Source: UBA6224 sp963730375
Lineage (GTDB): Bacteria; Patescibacteriota; Saccharimonadia; Saccharimonadales; UBA4665
DNA: 64,000 nucleotides
Direction: 5' to 3'
Assembly: GCA_963730375.1 (NCBI GenBank)
Contig: CAVSRJ010000001.1
Span: forward strand, 1 to 64,000
Below the pieces are notes generated by a model, which was not told the origin of the DNA, made no database searches, and saw nothing but the letters and a program-made list of their open reading frames with translations. Each line of letters begins with the position of its first letter. The stretch's first letter is position 1. Below, one piece after another: positions 8,904 to 17,051 of this stretch. The position numbers and the translations under genes were made by a program.

Positions 8904-10331
8904 CTAGATACGGTTGACGAGGTCCGCAATCTTCACTCGTAGCTGCTCGGTGGTGTCGCGGTTGCGGACGGTGACGGTGTCATCGTCTAGCGTGTCAAAG
9001 TCGATGGTGACGCAGTATGGCGTGCCGATTTCGTCCTGGCGGCGGTAGCGTTTACCGATGTTGCCGTTGTCATCCCACATGACGCTGCCGAATTCCTTCT
9101 TCAGCATGTCGTAGACCTCTTTTGCCTTGGCGACCAGCTCCGGCTTGTTCTTGAGCAGTGGCGATACAGCGACCTTGACCGGTGCTAGGTCTGCGGGCAA
9201 TGCCAAGTAGCTGCGCTTTTCGCCGTTCTGTTCGTCAACCTTGTAGGCGGCGGTCAGTACGGCCATCAGGGCGCGCTCCACACCAAAGCTTGGCTCGATA
9301 ACGTGCGGCACGAACGGTTCACTGCCGTCCTTTGGCCGGTATTCCATGCTCTTGCCACTGGCGTCCTGAATATTCTTGAGGTCAAAGTCGGTGCGGTAGG
9401 CCAGACCCAGCATCTCTTCGCGGCCGATGGGATAGTCGAACTCGAAGTCGATGGTGCGCTTGCTGTAGTGGGCGCGGTCGTCCTCGGGCACTTCCAGCTC
9501 ATGGACCATGTCGTCAGGCAGGCCGAGTGCCCTGCACCATTCATGTACTCGCTGAATCCACTGCTCGAACGCTGGTTCCCAGTTGTCCGGGTGCACAAAG
9601 TACTCAATCTCCATCTGCTCAAACTCGCGGCTGCGAAAGACGAAGTCGCGCGGGCTGATCTCGTTACGAAATGCTTTGCCCGTCTGCGCCAAACCAAATG
9701 GTAGATCCGGGTAAAAGCTGTCGACAACGTTCTTGAAGTTGGTAAAGATACCCTGGGCTGTCTCTGGCCGCAACCACACGGTGCTGGCACCGACTGTTTC
9801 ACGAGTGTCGGTTCGAATAGGCATCGTTAGATGCTCCCTGTTATTTGCCTTCATTTCAGCAAGGACGCTCTCGAGTTCCGCTTTGGTAGTGGTAATCTCT
9901 GCTACGGTGTCGGCTGTGGGGCCAATCTTTGTCTCGAACATCATATTAAAGGCACGAGCCTCGCCAAACGTGTCCTTCTGGCCACAGTTGGGGCACTTGT
10001 TTGGATCATCCAGCTTGTCGGCACGGAAGCGACCTTTACAGTTGCTGCATTCAACGAGTGGGTCGGTAAATGTCTCGGTGTGACCCGAGGCCTGCCAGAC
10101 TTTTTGGTTCATGAGGATGGCGGCGTCGACGCCGTACATGTCGCTGGCGTCATCGACAAACATCTTCCACCACAGGTTCATGATGTTGCGCTTTAGCTGG
10201 ACGCCCAGTGGGCCGTAGTCCCAGGTACCACTCAGGCCACCATAGACTTCACTGCCCTGATAAATAAACCCGCGACGCTTACACAGACTGACGATATCTT
10301 CTAGTTTTACTTCGTGTTTTTGCTCACTCAT
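8904..10331 (-). CDS. glyS: Glycyl-tRNA synthetase, dimeric class II type
   Basis: The 475-residue enzyme charges tRNA-Gly with glycine. It is the eukaryote/archaea-like single-chain form, not the bacterial alpha2beta2 form. It shows G-F-I-Y-Q-G-S-E-V-Y-G-G-L-S-G-T-W-D-Y-G-P-L-G at the N-terminus. A zinc finger follows (C-S-N-C ... C-P-N-C-G). Class II motif 2 is R-P-E-T-A-Q-G-I-F-T-N-F with F-R-N-E-I-S-P-R. Motif 3 is G-V-E-R-A-L-M-A-V-L. The C-terminal anticodon-binding domain starts at L-A-P-V-K-V-A-V-S-P-L. TATAAT lies 7 bases before the ATG, so translation is probably leaderless. Unlike serS and proS there is no leader region. Confidence 0.97.
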   Translation of the reverse strand: MSEQKHEVKLEDIVSLCKRRGFIYQGSEVYGGLSGTWDYGPLGVQLKRNIMNLWWKMFVDDASDMYGVDAAILMNQKVWQASGHTETFTDPLVECSNCKGRFRADKLDDPNKCPNCGQKDTFGEARAFNMMFETKIGPTADTVAEITTTKAELESVLAEMKANNREHLTMPIRTDTRETVGASTVWLRPETAQGIFTNFKNVVDSFYPDLPFGLAQTGKAFRNEISPRDFVFRSREFEQMEIEYFVHPDNWEPAFEQWIQRVHEWCRALGLPDDMVHELEVPEDDRAHYSKRTIDFEFDYPIGREEMLGLAYRTDFDLKNIQDASGKSMEYRPKDGSEPFVPHVIEPSFGVERALMAVLTAAYKVDEQNGEKRSYLALPADLAPVKVAVSPLLKNKPELVAKAKEVYDMLKKEFGSVMWDDNGNIGKRYRRQDEIGTPYCVTIDFDTLDDDTVTVRNRDTTEQLRVKIADLVNRI

Positions 10332-10369
10332 GAGTCACATTATACGCACAAGGGGTCGCGTGAACAAAA

Positions 10370-11032
10370 TCAGTCCGACCGGCTATCGCGTCGGGAGGCA
10401 AAGTCGATATGCGGAAAGAGATTTTCCAGCTCAAACACCCTGTCTAGTTCGGCAGCTGTGTACGTGGTCATATCGACGAATCGGTCTGCCGCCGGAGTCT
10501 GAGCGCGCAATGCCACACAGACTGGCAGCTCATCTGCCCACCGAAACGCACGCGGCGGCACATTGTGCCCCACTATACCAACGTGACGGACTGGCCGATC
10601 ATCCTTTGGCAAGTCATAGATGTTCGGCAATATGGTCGGCAGATGGCTCTCGAAGGGCCGTGCGCGATACAGGAACCTGCTCCCATCGAGGTTATGGTTG
10701 CTGCGCTGCGCAGTCGCTAACCAGGGTGGACGATAGTCATTTGTCAGAATATGATCGATGGGCAAGATTTCTTCGTGCTGCAATACGGCTAGACTGCCGA
10801 GATATGCTCCACGTGATTCGCCGTCCCGGCTCGCGTCGTACATACTCACAACCGCAGGGGCTTCGCCCCCGCCTACCCACTCCAGAACCGATTTTACTGT
10901 TCGAAATGAGGCCACTTGGTCGACCTCTGCAACGAGTGGCTCCTCGGCCACCGCCGGTGTCCGAGCGACATCAAGTACGTAGTAGCTATCTATCCAGACG
11001 GCTTCAACCGATTGTTGCTCCTGTCCTGACAC
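10370..11032 (-). CDS. Hypothetical protein, 220 aa
   Basis: Starts at GTG (M-S-G-Q-E-Q-Q-S) with a GGGG stretch about 8 bases upstream. It is soluble and rich in Arg, Asp and Val. It includes V-R-H-V-G-I-V-G-H-N-V-P-P-R-A-F-R-W-A-D-E-L, which looks like a folded alpha/beta core but matches no family I know. It lies between glyS and the antiporter, with its own spacing on both sides. Confidence 0.6.
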   Translation of the reverse strand: MSGQEQQSVEAVWIDSYYVLDVARTPAVAEEPLVAEVDQVASFRTVKSVLEWVGGGEAPAVVSMYDASRDGESRGAYLGSLAVLQHEEILPIDHILTNDYRPPWLATAQRSNHNLDGSRFLYRARPFESHLPTILPNIYDLPKDDRPVRHVGIVGHNVPPRAFRWADELPVCVALRAQTPAADRFVDMTTYTAAELDRVFELENLFPHIDFASRRDSRSD

Positions 11033-11069
11033 CTTTATCCCCTACTTAATGATGTAATTATGATATGGA

Positions 11070-12422
11070 TTAGAGGTGTTTGTCAATTTTGCCAGATGGC
11101 TTCTCTTCGTCGAGCACCGCGATTGGCTCAGCATCTGGGGCTGGTTCAGCTGGTGCGGGCTCGCCGGGTTCGGGCGGCGGTGCTACCACCTGGATTTCTT
11201 TTTCTTTGCGCTCGGCAATCTCTTCCTCGCCCTGTCGTGTCGCCTCGTGCGGCGTAAAGAACCAGCTGCCAAATAACATCAGCAGCGTCGTCACCAACAC
11301 CACGAAGAACAATATTCCGTCACTAAATGAGTCGACCTGCATGCCCTGCGGTATGCGGTAAAACAGCACGATGGTGACCAGTCCGCGCGGTGCATAAAAC
11401 AGCTCTGGCAGCACATGCTCGCGGATAAACAGCCGCAGATAGAGGTACCGTACCAGGTAAATAATAATGACAATGATGGTGCCCACCGCGATAACATCCT
11501 GCTCAAAGACAACGCCGATATCGATGGTGTACCCGAACAACAGGAAGAAGAAAGTTCGAATCAGAAACGCCGACTCGGCCGTGACGGCCTTCAGCGAGTA
11601 GACGACTTCGCCAACCACTTCACTGGGCAGGATGCGCTGTGACCACCCGGTTCTCAGCTTGTACCAGTTGTTGATCATCAAGCCAAACACCAGCACCACG
11701 AGCAGCGATGGCAAGTGGAAGCTGTGCCCCACCGAATACAGCAGAAATAGCGCAGCAAACAATAGGAACACTTTGATATTGATGGTCACGCGAGCCATCA
11801 GCCACAGCAGCGCCAATGACGAGATAAGCGACGCAACTATAGCCAGCACGACGGCGCCCAGCGTCGAGACGGATGATGCCGCCGTAAAGGCGCCCTCTGC
11901 CACCAGGTAGTTAAATAACAAAATGCCGATGATGTCAGACAGCGATGACTCGTACGTCAGAAACTCGCGCTTTACCTCGCTGAGGTTACGGATGCTGGAT
12001 GCCACGATGGAACTACTGATAATCGACAGCGGCACCGCGTACACCATACTGGTCAGCACTGATTGGTCGAGCAAAAAGTGGATGGCCGCCGTAATGCCCG
12101 CCACTGACAATACCAACACAAAGATGGATGAGGCCGTCGCCTTCCTGATAAGCGGAAGCTTCTCTCGAGACAGGTTAATATCCAGCCCTGCCTCGAGCAA
12201 AATCAGTATCAATCCAACGATACCAATAAACTCGATGGCTTCGCTGGGCAACTCGACATATGTGCCATTGGCTATCAGAAATTCGCGGATGCCAATGCCA
12301 AGTAATAGCAAAAATAATACCGTGGGAATGCGCGTCTTTTCACTCAGTAGCGAAAAAATATACGAGACGATGACAATCCCACAAAGTACGGTCATGACGG
12401 TATATACACTGAAGTCGTACAT
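11070..12422 (-). CDS. Cation/proton antiporter, CPA1/CPA2 (NhaP/KefB-like)
   Basis: About a dozen hydrophobic helices cover the first 390 residues. Family landmarks are R-I-P-T-V-L-F-L-L-L-L-G-I in helix 2, L-E-A-G-L-D-I-N-L and Y-E-S-S-L-S-D-I-I-G (the ion-binding Asp region). The last 60 residues form a cytoplasmic Pro/Glu/Ala-rich tail (P-P-P-E-P-G-E-P-A-P-A-E-P). It exchanges Na+ or K+ for H+ across the membrane for pH and ion homeostasis; the ion is not determinable. I place the start at the second ATG because TACAAT lies 7 bases in front of it. The upstream ATG at 12428 is too close to the -10 to be transcribed. Confidence 0.9.
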   Translation of the reverse strand: MYDFSVYTVMTVLCGIVIVSYIFSLLSEKTRIPTVLFLLLLGIGIREFLIANGTYVELPSEAIEFIGIVGLILILLEAGLDINLSREKLPLIRKATASSIFVLVLSVAGITAAIHFLLDQSVLTSMVYAVPLSIISSSIVASSIRNLSEVKREFLTYESSLSDIIGILLFNYLVAEGAFTAASSVSTLGAVVLAIVASLISSLALLWLMARVTINIKVFLLFAALFLLYSVGHSFHLPSLLVVLVFGLMINNWYKLRTGWSQRILPSEVVGEVVYSLKAVTAESAFLIRTFFFLLFGYTIDIGVVFEQDVIAVGTIIVIIIYLVRYLYLRLFIREHVLPELFYAPRGLVTIVLFYRIPQGMQVDSFSDGILFFVVLVTTLLMLFGSWFFTPHEATRQGEEEIAERKEKEIQVVAPPPEPGEPAPAEPAPDAEPIAVLDEEKPSGKIDKHL

Positions 12423-12460
12423 TGTCATTATTGTACCAGCTAGCAGATATACTGCTAGCG

Positions 12461-13153
12461 CTAGCGGCGGATATACATGTCGAATGACTGGCGTACGACA
12501 AACTCGGCTGCCGGCAACAACTCGGCAATGCCCTGCACCTGCTGTATAGTCCGCGGTCCGTGCGTACTAAAGAACATACGCAAACATTTGATATCGCGAC
12601 TACTAGCTGGCCCGTCTGGTTCGACGACAAATCCCATGTCTTCGAGCACGAATCGATAGTGCATATCCGGCTGCAGCGCCACACCATGGACATCCGAATG
12701 CAGATTGGGCTCATGCCCGGCTAGGCGCAGCAGTTGCGCTCGAAACCAGACCTGGACTATTCGCATATTCACCGCCTTGTCATCGAGCGCGGCAAATGCC
12801 TGCTCTAAGATGTGGAAATAGGTTTCGTCCGGTTCGTCTTCGGTAGATTTGTCGATAAGCTTGAGTAAATCGTAGCCCAGCTGCACTCGCTCGATATTCG
12901 ACACTATTGAGCCGTAATGCTTGATAAGCCGCGTGCTGACGAGTGTGCCGATGTCTCCCCTGCCGCGTATAAACGTAATCTGGCTGACGCTAAACAGTTC
13001 AATGCCACCCGCCAGCTTTGACTTTACCCGACGCACTCCCTTTGCCATCAGGCGAATCTTCCCCTGGTCAGGCGTCAGCAGCGTGATGATACGATCCGCC
13101 TCGCCATAGTCGATGCGGCCAAGAATGATGCCCTTCGTAACGATCTGGTTCAT
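12461..13153 (-). CDS. recO: DNA repair protein RecO
   Basis: At 230 residues it has normal RecO length. It opens with V-T-K-G-I-I-L-G-R-I-D-Y-G-E-A-D-R-I-I-T-L-L-T-P and G-K-I-R-L-M-A-K-G-V-R-R, the OB-fold region that binds ssDNA and SSB. The all-helical C-terminal domain follows. No C-terminal zinc cysteines are visible, as in some shorter RecO forms. RecO loads RecA on SSB-coated DNA with RecR. Its ATG overlaps the TGA of the receiver-like gene (ATGA), so it is the last gene of a three-gene operon with two degenerate signalling proteins. Confidence 0.92.
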   Translation of the reverse strand: MNQIVTKGIILGRIDYGEADRIITLLTPDQGKIRLMAKGVRRVKSKLAGGIELFSVSQITFIRGRGDIGTLVSTRLIKHYGSIVSNIERVQLGYDLLKLIDKSTEDEPDETYFHILEQAFAALDDKAVNMRIVQVWFRAQLLRLAGHEPNLHSDVHGVALQPDMHYRFVLEDMGFVVEPDGPASSRDIKCLRMFFSTHGPRTIQQVQGIAELLPAAEFVVRQSFDMYIRR

Positions 13154-13539
13154 GCTTGGGCCGTTGCCGCCAGGTCTACCTCGCGCAGTAATCGCTGCAG
13201 GCTGGTGGTGGGTTTGTACAGATATGATTTGATGCCAAGCTGCTTGCTAATGCTGTCCAGCTGATCACCGAACTGGCCAGTCGGAACGTGACTATGCACA
13301 ACAACCGGGATAGCCTGCCAGTCTACATAGGAGCGAAATTCATACAAAAACTCAACGCCGCTATGAGCCACTAGCTGGAACTCCAGCACGACCACATCCG
13401 GCATCTGCTCGTCGGCTGCCATGATGGCGGCCTGTGCCGTGGCGCATGTCTGCACGCTATATCCCGCCTTGGTGAACGCTCGGTGGTAGACTTCACCGAG
13501 AATGCGGTTCGGCTCGATAACTAATACATTTCGTCTCAT
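13150..13539 (-). CDS. Receiver-like protein lacking the phosphorylatable Asp
   Basis: The 129 residues fit a CheY-type receiver (N-V-L-V-I-E-P-N-R ... D-V-V-V-L-E-F-Q-L-V-A-H-S-G-V-E-F ... K-S-Y-L-Y-K-P). The position of the phospho-acceptor is Glu53 (V-V-V-L-E-F-Q). The metal-binding acidic pair is reduced to a single Glu (I-E-P-N). Lys109 and a Ser in place of the switch Thr remain. It therefore cannot be phosphorylated in the usual way and may mimic the active state. There is no output domain. It sits 2 bases after the kinase-like gene and overlaps recO. Confidence 0.8.
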   Translation of the reverse strand: MRRNVLVIEPNRILGEVYHRAFTKAGYSVQTCATAQAAIMAADEQMPDVVVLEFQLVAHSGVEFLYEFRSYVDWQAIPVVVHSHVPTGQFGDQLDSISKQLGIKSYLYKPTTSLQRLLREVDLAATAQA

Positions 13540-13541
13540 GG

Positions 13542-14270
13542 CTACACAAGCTGCAGTTGCGGATTAGGCTGCAGTATGGTCGCCAGACCCCGCAGATTGC
13601 CGTGACGGGAGGTGGTGAGGTCGGATTGCATCGACTGGAGTATAGCGTCAGCCACAAAAATGCCTGCTCCGCTCGACGGCGACAAGTATGTCAACGGTTG
13701 GCGGGCCTGACCGTACAGCTTGCGGCCCTGACGCAAGGTCTGTGCTGACAAATGCTGTGCGTCACAATACACACCAGCAACAATGCCGTAGCGACAACGA
13801 TGAGCTGAAAACTGCAGATGCAGCTGTGGAGTGTCTGCGGCTGGCAATGCTTCGATGAGTGCGTACCCCAGGCTAACCAAGGCAGCCTGCAGCGCCTGGC
13901 GGTTGGTCATCACTGGGCCAAACTTGCCATCGATACGCATGTCGAGCTTGACGTTATACGCGCGGGCAATCGGCAACAGTTCTGCGCTGGCGTCATATAA
14001 GACCGACGATACAGTTACCGGCTCCATGTCCAGTATGCGATCCTGCTGACTGGCTAGCTGCACACCCATGATATATGCATCGACGAGCTTCAATGCCGCG
14101 TCGGCGGTCGTTTGGATATCCGTGAGAGTACTGACTCGTTTCTGTGCAGAGCCATATTCAGCGTGTCGTGCGATTTGCATGAAGGGCAACTTGAGCTGCT
14201 CGGCCAACGACAATAAGAGCTCTTGTGAGAGTGCAATATTCGGTCGCTGGTCAGCCTGAAGCTGCGGCAC
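13542..14270 (-). CDS. Histidine-kinase-like protein lacking the H-box His
   Basis: The 242-residue soluble protein has the layout of a HisKA plus HATPase pair. The H-box region reads L-A-E-Q-L-K-L-P-F, where the usual S-H-E-L-R-T-P-L His is Glu24. The ATPase half keeps a G2-box-like S-S-G-A-G-I-F-V-A-D-A-I-L but lacks a clear N-box Asn and the D-x-G-x-G box. Phosphotransfer is thus unlikely. It starts at GTG with a strong GGAGGG Shine-Dalgarno 6 bases upstream and a TATACT box before that. It leads the operon with the receiver-like gene and recO. Confidence 0.72.
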   Translation of the reverse strand: MPQLQADQRPNIALSQELLLSLAEQLKLPFMQIARHAEYGSAQKRVSTLTDIQTTADAALKLVDAYIMGVQLASQQDRILDMEPVTVSSVLYDASAELLPIARAYNVKLDMRIDGKFGPVMTNRQALQAALVSLGYALIEALPAADTPQLHLQFSAHRCRYGIVAGVYCDAQHLSAQTLRQGRKLYGQARQPLTYLSPSSGAGIFVADAILQSMQSDLTTSRHGNLRGLATILQPNPQLQLV

Positions 14271-14354
14271 GTGTTACCCTCCGTTACCTAGTGCCAACAG
14301 TATAGCAGCGACCGTTGCATAACTGCTAGCATAAGCGTTTTACAAAATATCGTA

Positions 14355-15035
14355 CTACGGAGAGAATGTCAGATTTGGCAAAATGTACTTGTTGAAGTCA
14401 TTGAGATATTGGTTAGATTCCGTCCAGATTTCCAGAGCGTTGTTGCGTAACGGCAAAACGATAACGGTGCCGGTTTTGCCACTGTAGCCGTAAATTTGGC
14501 CAGTTATCTTCGAGCCAATCACTCCCTTTACCTTTGGTAGTTTGTAGGGTGTCACGCTGGCCAGGCCGGATTTTACGGAGCCCTGGTATTGCTGCATGAT
14601 CGTACTGTAGCTGTTGCCGCTAACACGAACCCGCAGTGCAAACACGGATTTTTGGTCGGTTACGTCAGGGACGGTTCCCTGCTGGAAGTACGCATCAACA
14701 TATGGCTGACGATCATCGTGACTAGCAACGTAGCCACTCCATGTGCGGGGGTACTTAACACGGATAGCGCCGAATGATTCTGGTCCCACCCATGTACGCA
14801 GTGGGCTCTTCGATTGCTCGGTGAACTTTTGCTGCTCCTCGGCAACAATGCCCTGTCGTGCATCAGCAATTGCGGCAGTAATTTTCTCGTCGACGTTATT
14901 CTTGTAGTCTTGCCGGCCCTGGTACGCCCAGACGCCGAATACGACCGCAAGCAATAGTAACGAGATAAGCAAAAATATCGAAGCACCGGCCGCGGCTGAG
15001 CCACGCTGAGAATGAAGTCGTTTCAATGAACTCAT
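14355..15035 (-). CDS. Membrane-anchored hypothetical protein, 226 aa
   Basis: The ATG at 15035 is chosen because GGAG lies 7 bases upstream and because it overlaps the stop of a preceding 55-codon gene (ATGA). A single N-terminal helix (A-S-I-F-L-L-I-S-L-L-L-L-A-V-V-F-G-V-W-A) anchors an extracellular part. That part contains a K-Y-P-R-T-W-S-G-Y-V segment and a beta-rich C-terminus resembling PsbP/'DUF'-type folds seen in Gram-positive lipoproteins. No catalytic residues are apparent. Confidence 0.72.
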   Translation of the reverse strand: MSSLKRLHSQRGSAAAGASIFLLISLLLLAVVFGVWAYQGRQDYKNNVDEKITAAIADARQGIVAEEQQKFTEQSKSPLRTWVGPESFGAIRVKYPRTWSGYVASHDDRQPYVDAYFQQGTVPDVTDQKSVFALRVRVSGNSYSTIMQQYQGSVKSGLASVTPYKLPKVKGVIGSKITGQIYGYSGKTGTVIVLPLRNNALEIWTESNQYLNDFNKYILPNLTFSP

Positions 15036-15199
15036 CGTATAACTCCATCTGTTAAGCACAATGTGGTTTGGTGAGAGCAGTTTGTCAGTTCTTCTGAGGT
15101 GACGTAGTCTGTGCTACGTCGACGAAGTAAACTGGCAACATGCGCCGCCAGCCCGCATTGTGGCTGGATTGAGATGTATGATGAGTTCATACTGCTCAT
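15032..15199 (-). CDS. Possible small protein, 55 aa
   Basis: An open frame of 55 codons starts M-S-S-M-N-S-S-Y-I-S and ends L-T-D-G-V-I-R. A GGAGG Shine-Dalgarno lies 11 bases before the ATG, and the stop overlaps the next ATG (ATGA), as expected for a coupled operon gene. Three Cys and an L-L-R-R-R segment are present. The same DNA also forms a nested hairpin (GACGTAG/CTACGTC inside CAGTTT/AAACTG), so the conserved feature could be RNA instead. No family recognised. Confidence 0.5.
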   Translation of the reverse strand: MSSMNSSYISIQPQCGLAAHVASLLRRRSTDYVTSEELTNCSHQTTLCLTDGVIR

Positions 15200-15227
15200 G
15201 GTAAACTAATCCTCCGCCCCTGACAAG

Positions 15228-15719
15228 TTATCTATAATCATATACATACACCCCTTTGTCATCCTGTGCAACCGGACGCTTGTCAGGAACCGGAAATGCA
15301 AAGCTGACCAATCTGACTGGCTTGCTTGCATATTGAGTAATTTTAGTATCCAATTTGGCCATGTAGCGTGGCAGTATGAACGCGAATATACCGCTCGCTT
15401 CCGGCCAGCTAGCCCGCCAGTAATCACCGCAAACGACGCGCACGCGACTGCCATAGCGTCTCGTCCGCAACCAGGCAATCGCTGCGAGTATCGGATTTAG
15501 CTCGTAGCCCACGCAGTGGTACCCCCTACTAGCAGCCGCCAGCAGTACCCGGCCATCGCCGCAGCCCAATTCGAGCAATGTATCGCCCTCATTGAGTTCA
15601 AGCATATCCAGAGCCAGAGTTACTTGCGGCTGCAAAGTCGGCAAATACGGCGCCCCGTACAGCAGTACGAACCCAAAACATAGCAGCACCACTGTAATTG
15701 CCGCTAATATCCAGAGCAT
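15228..15719 (-). CDS. Membrane-anchored class I SAM-dependent methyltransferase
   Basis: One N-terminal helix (A-A-I-T-V-V-L-L-C-F-G-F-V-L-L-Y-G) precedes a compact Rossmann methyltransferase. Motif I is L-L-E-L-G-C-G-D-G-R-V-L, the acidic end of beta 2 is V-G-Y-E-L-N-P, and V-V-C-G-D-Y follows. This arrangement resembles small lysine or lipid methyltransferases of the ATPSCKMT/FAM173 kind, but the substrate is not inferable. It follows xseB by 9 bases and is probably in the same operon. Confidence 0.82.
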   Translation of the reverse strand: MLWILAAITVVLLCFGFVLLYGAPYLPTLQPQVTLALDMLELNEGDTLLELGCGDGRVLLAAASRGYHCVGYELNPILAAIAWLRTRRYGSRVRVVCGDYWRASWPEASGIFAFILPRYMAKLDTKITQYASKPVRLVSFAFPVPDKRPVAQDDKGVYVYDYR

Positions 15720-15729
15720 ATCGCTGGTA

Positions 15730-15921
15730 TTAGCCCTTGGTACTTAGCTTTTTGACGCTGTTTTCGGCGCTAGCAAGGCGCTTTTCGAGCTGAGTAACCA
15801 GTTTCATCCCCTGCTCGTGCAGTCGTAAAGCCTCATCGACATCAATATCATCCGCCTGTAACTTGCCCAAGATATCGTCCAGCTCGTCACTCAGTTCACG
15901 AAACGTCGGTGTATCACTCAT
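15730..15921 (-). CDS. xseB: Exodeoxyribonuclease VII small subunit
   Basis: The 63-residue protein has the family core F-R-E-L-S-D-E-L-D-D-I-L-G-K-L and D-E-A-L-R-L-H-E-Q-G-M-K-L. It begins 5 bases after xseA ends. XseB coats the XseA tetramer to form exonuclease VII, which degrades single-stranded DNA from both ends. Confidence 0.93.
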   Translation of the reverse strand: MSDTPTFRELSDELDDILGKLQADDIDVDEALRLHEQGMKLVTQLEKRLASAENSVKKLSTKG

Positions 15922-15926
15922 CTGCT

Positions 15927-17051
15927 CTATTGTACCTCAGTTTTGAATTGGCCGTCAGACAGTTGTACCAGCAGCGTATCGCCAGCACGCACCGAACGAG
16001 CATGTCGCAGAACCGCACCATCCGCATCTCGCACGATGGCATAGCCACGCTGGAGTACTGATGACGGGTTCAATAATTCCATCATCTGCCGATGCAGCTC
16101 CAGCTGCTGGCGCCTGCGATCGATGACAGCCGCCGCCTCGCGCCGCAGCTCTACACGATATTGTTCGATGCGGTGCCGACTCAGCTGCACTGATTGGCTA
16201 ACACCGTGTCGCAATGACTGCCGTGCGGCTCGTAACTGAGCCTGGACGTCTCGCCGGTCGGGTGTTAACAGTTCTGCGGCATTACTGGGTGTGCTGGCGC
16301 GTCGATCGGCTGCCAGTTCGGCCAAGCTCGTATCAATCTCGTGCCCGATAGCCACGAGTGTGGGAATCCGGCTGGCTGCCACTGCCCGCGTCACCCGTTC
16401 ATCGCTAAATGCCCACAAATCATCACTGCTGCCACCACCCCTGGTAATCACCAGGACTTCCGGCGGATTCGGTAACTCATTAAAAGTAGTTATGGCTTGG
16501 ATAATTTGCCCCGGCGCCGCTTCGCCCTGCACCTGCACATCAGCCAGGGTCAGCTCCACGCCGCCCCAGCGCGCGTTTAGCACCTTGGTAAAGTCAGCAT
16601 AGGCAGCGGATTCGCTGGACGTGATAATGCCAATTCGTTCCGGTGGGTATGGCAATGGCCGCTTACGGGCTGGGTCAAACAATCCTTCTTTGGTCAACTG
16701 AGCCTGCAGGAGGTCGAATGCTCGACGAATCGTGCCATCGCCTGCCAATTGGATGCTCTGCACCGTTATACTAAAGCCGAATTGCGGGTGCAACCGTGGA
16801 GCCCCGCGCACCTTTACCATCATGCCGTCCTCCAGTGGACCGCTCAGTTGGTACACCGTCCCAAAGAACCTGACACTGGCCGTTTCATCTTTCAGATCAA
16901 AATACACCCAGCGGTTTTTGCTGATGCGAAAATTACTCACTTCGCCCACTACCAGCACGGTCGGCATGGCATAGTCCAGCACCTGGTTGTGCAACGCGAC
17001 AAAGTCACTTACCGAGAGTTCAATATCTATACTGGCGTCAGTCGGTGGCAT
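15927..17051 (-). CDS. xseA: Exodeoxyribonuclease VII large subunit
   Basis: The 374-residue protein is near the short end of the family. An OB-fold (V-V-G-E-V-S-N-F-R-I-S-K-N-R-W-V-Y-F-D-L-K-D) is followed by the catalytic domain: R-I-G-I-I-T-S-S-E-S-A-A-Y-A-D-F, V-I-T-R-G-G-G-S-S-D-D-L-W-A-F and I-G-H-E-I-D-T-S-L-A-E-L-A-A-D-R-R-A-S-T-P-S-N-A-A-E. A basic coiled-coil then runs to the C-terminal strand. The start overlaps the upstream membrane-protein gene by 14 bases. Confidence 0.96.
   Translation of the reverse strand: MPPTDASIDIELSVSDFVALHNQVLDYAMPTVLVVGEVSNFRISKNRWVYFDLKDETASVRFFGTVYQLSGPLEDGMMVKVRGAPRLHPQFGFSITVQSIQLAGDGTIRRAFDLLQAQLTKEGLFDPARKRPLPYPPERIGIITSSESAAYADFTKVLNARWGGVELTLADVQVQGEAAPGQIIQAITTFNELPNPPEVLVITRGGGSSDDLWAFSDERVTRAVAASRIPTLVAIGHEIDTSLAELAADRRASTPSNAAELLTPDRRDVQAQLRAARQSLRHGVSQSVQLSRHRIEQYRVELRREAAAVIDRRRQQLELHRQMMELLNPSSVLQRGYAIVRDADGAVLRHARSVRAGDTLLVQLSDGQFKTEVQ

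Noticed and set aside
11070..12428. Antiporter start at the first ATG (12428)
   Set aside because: Only one base separates it from the TACAAT -10 box, so it would not be transcribed; the second ATG fits the spacing rule.
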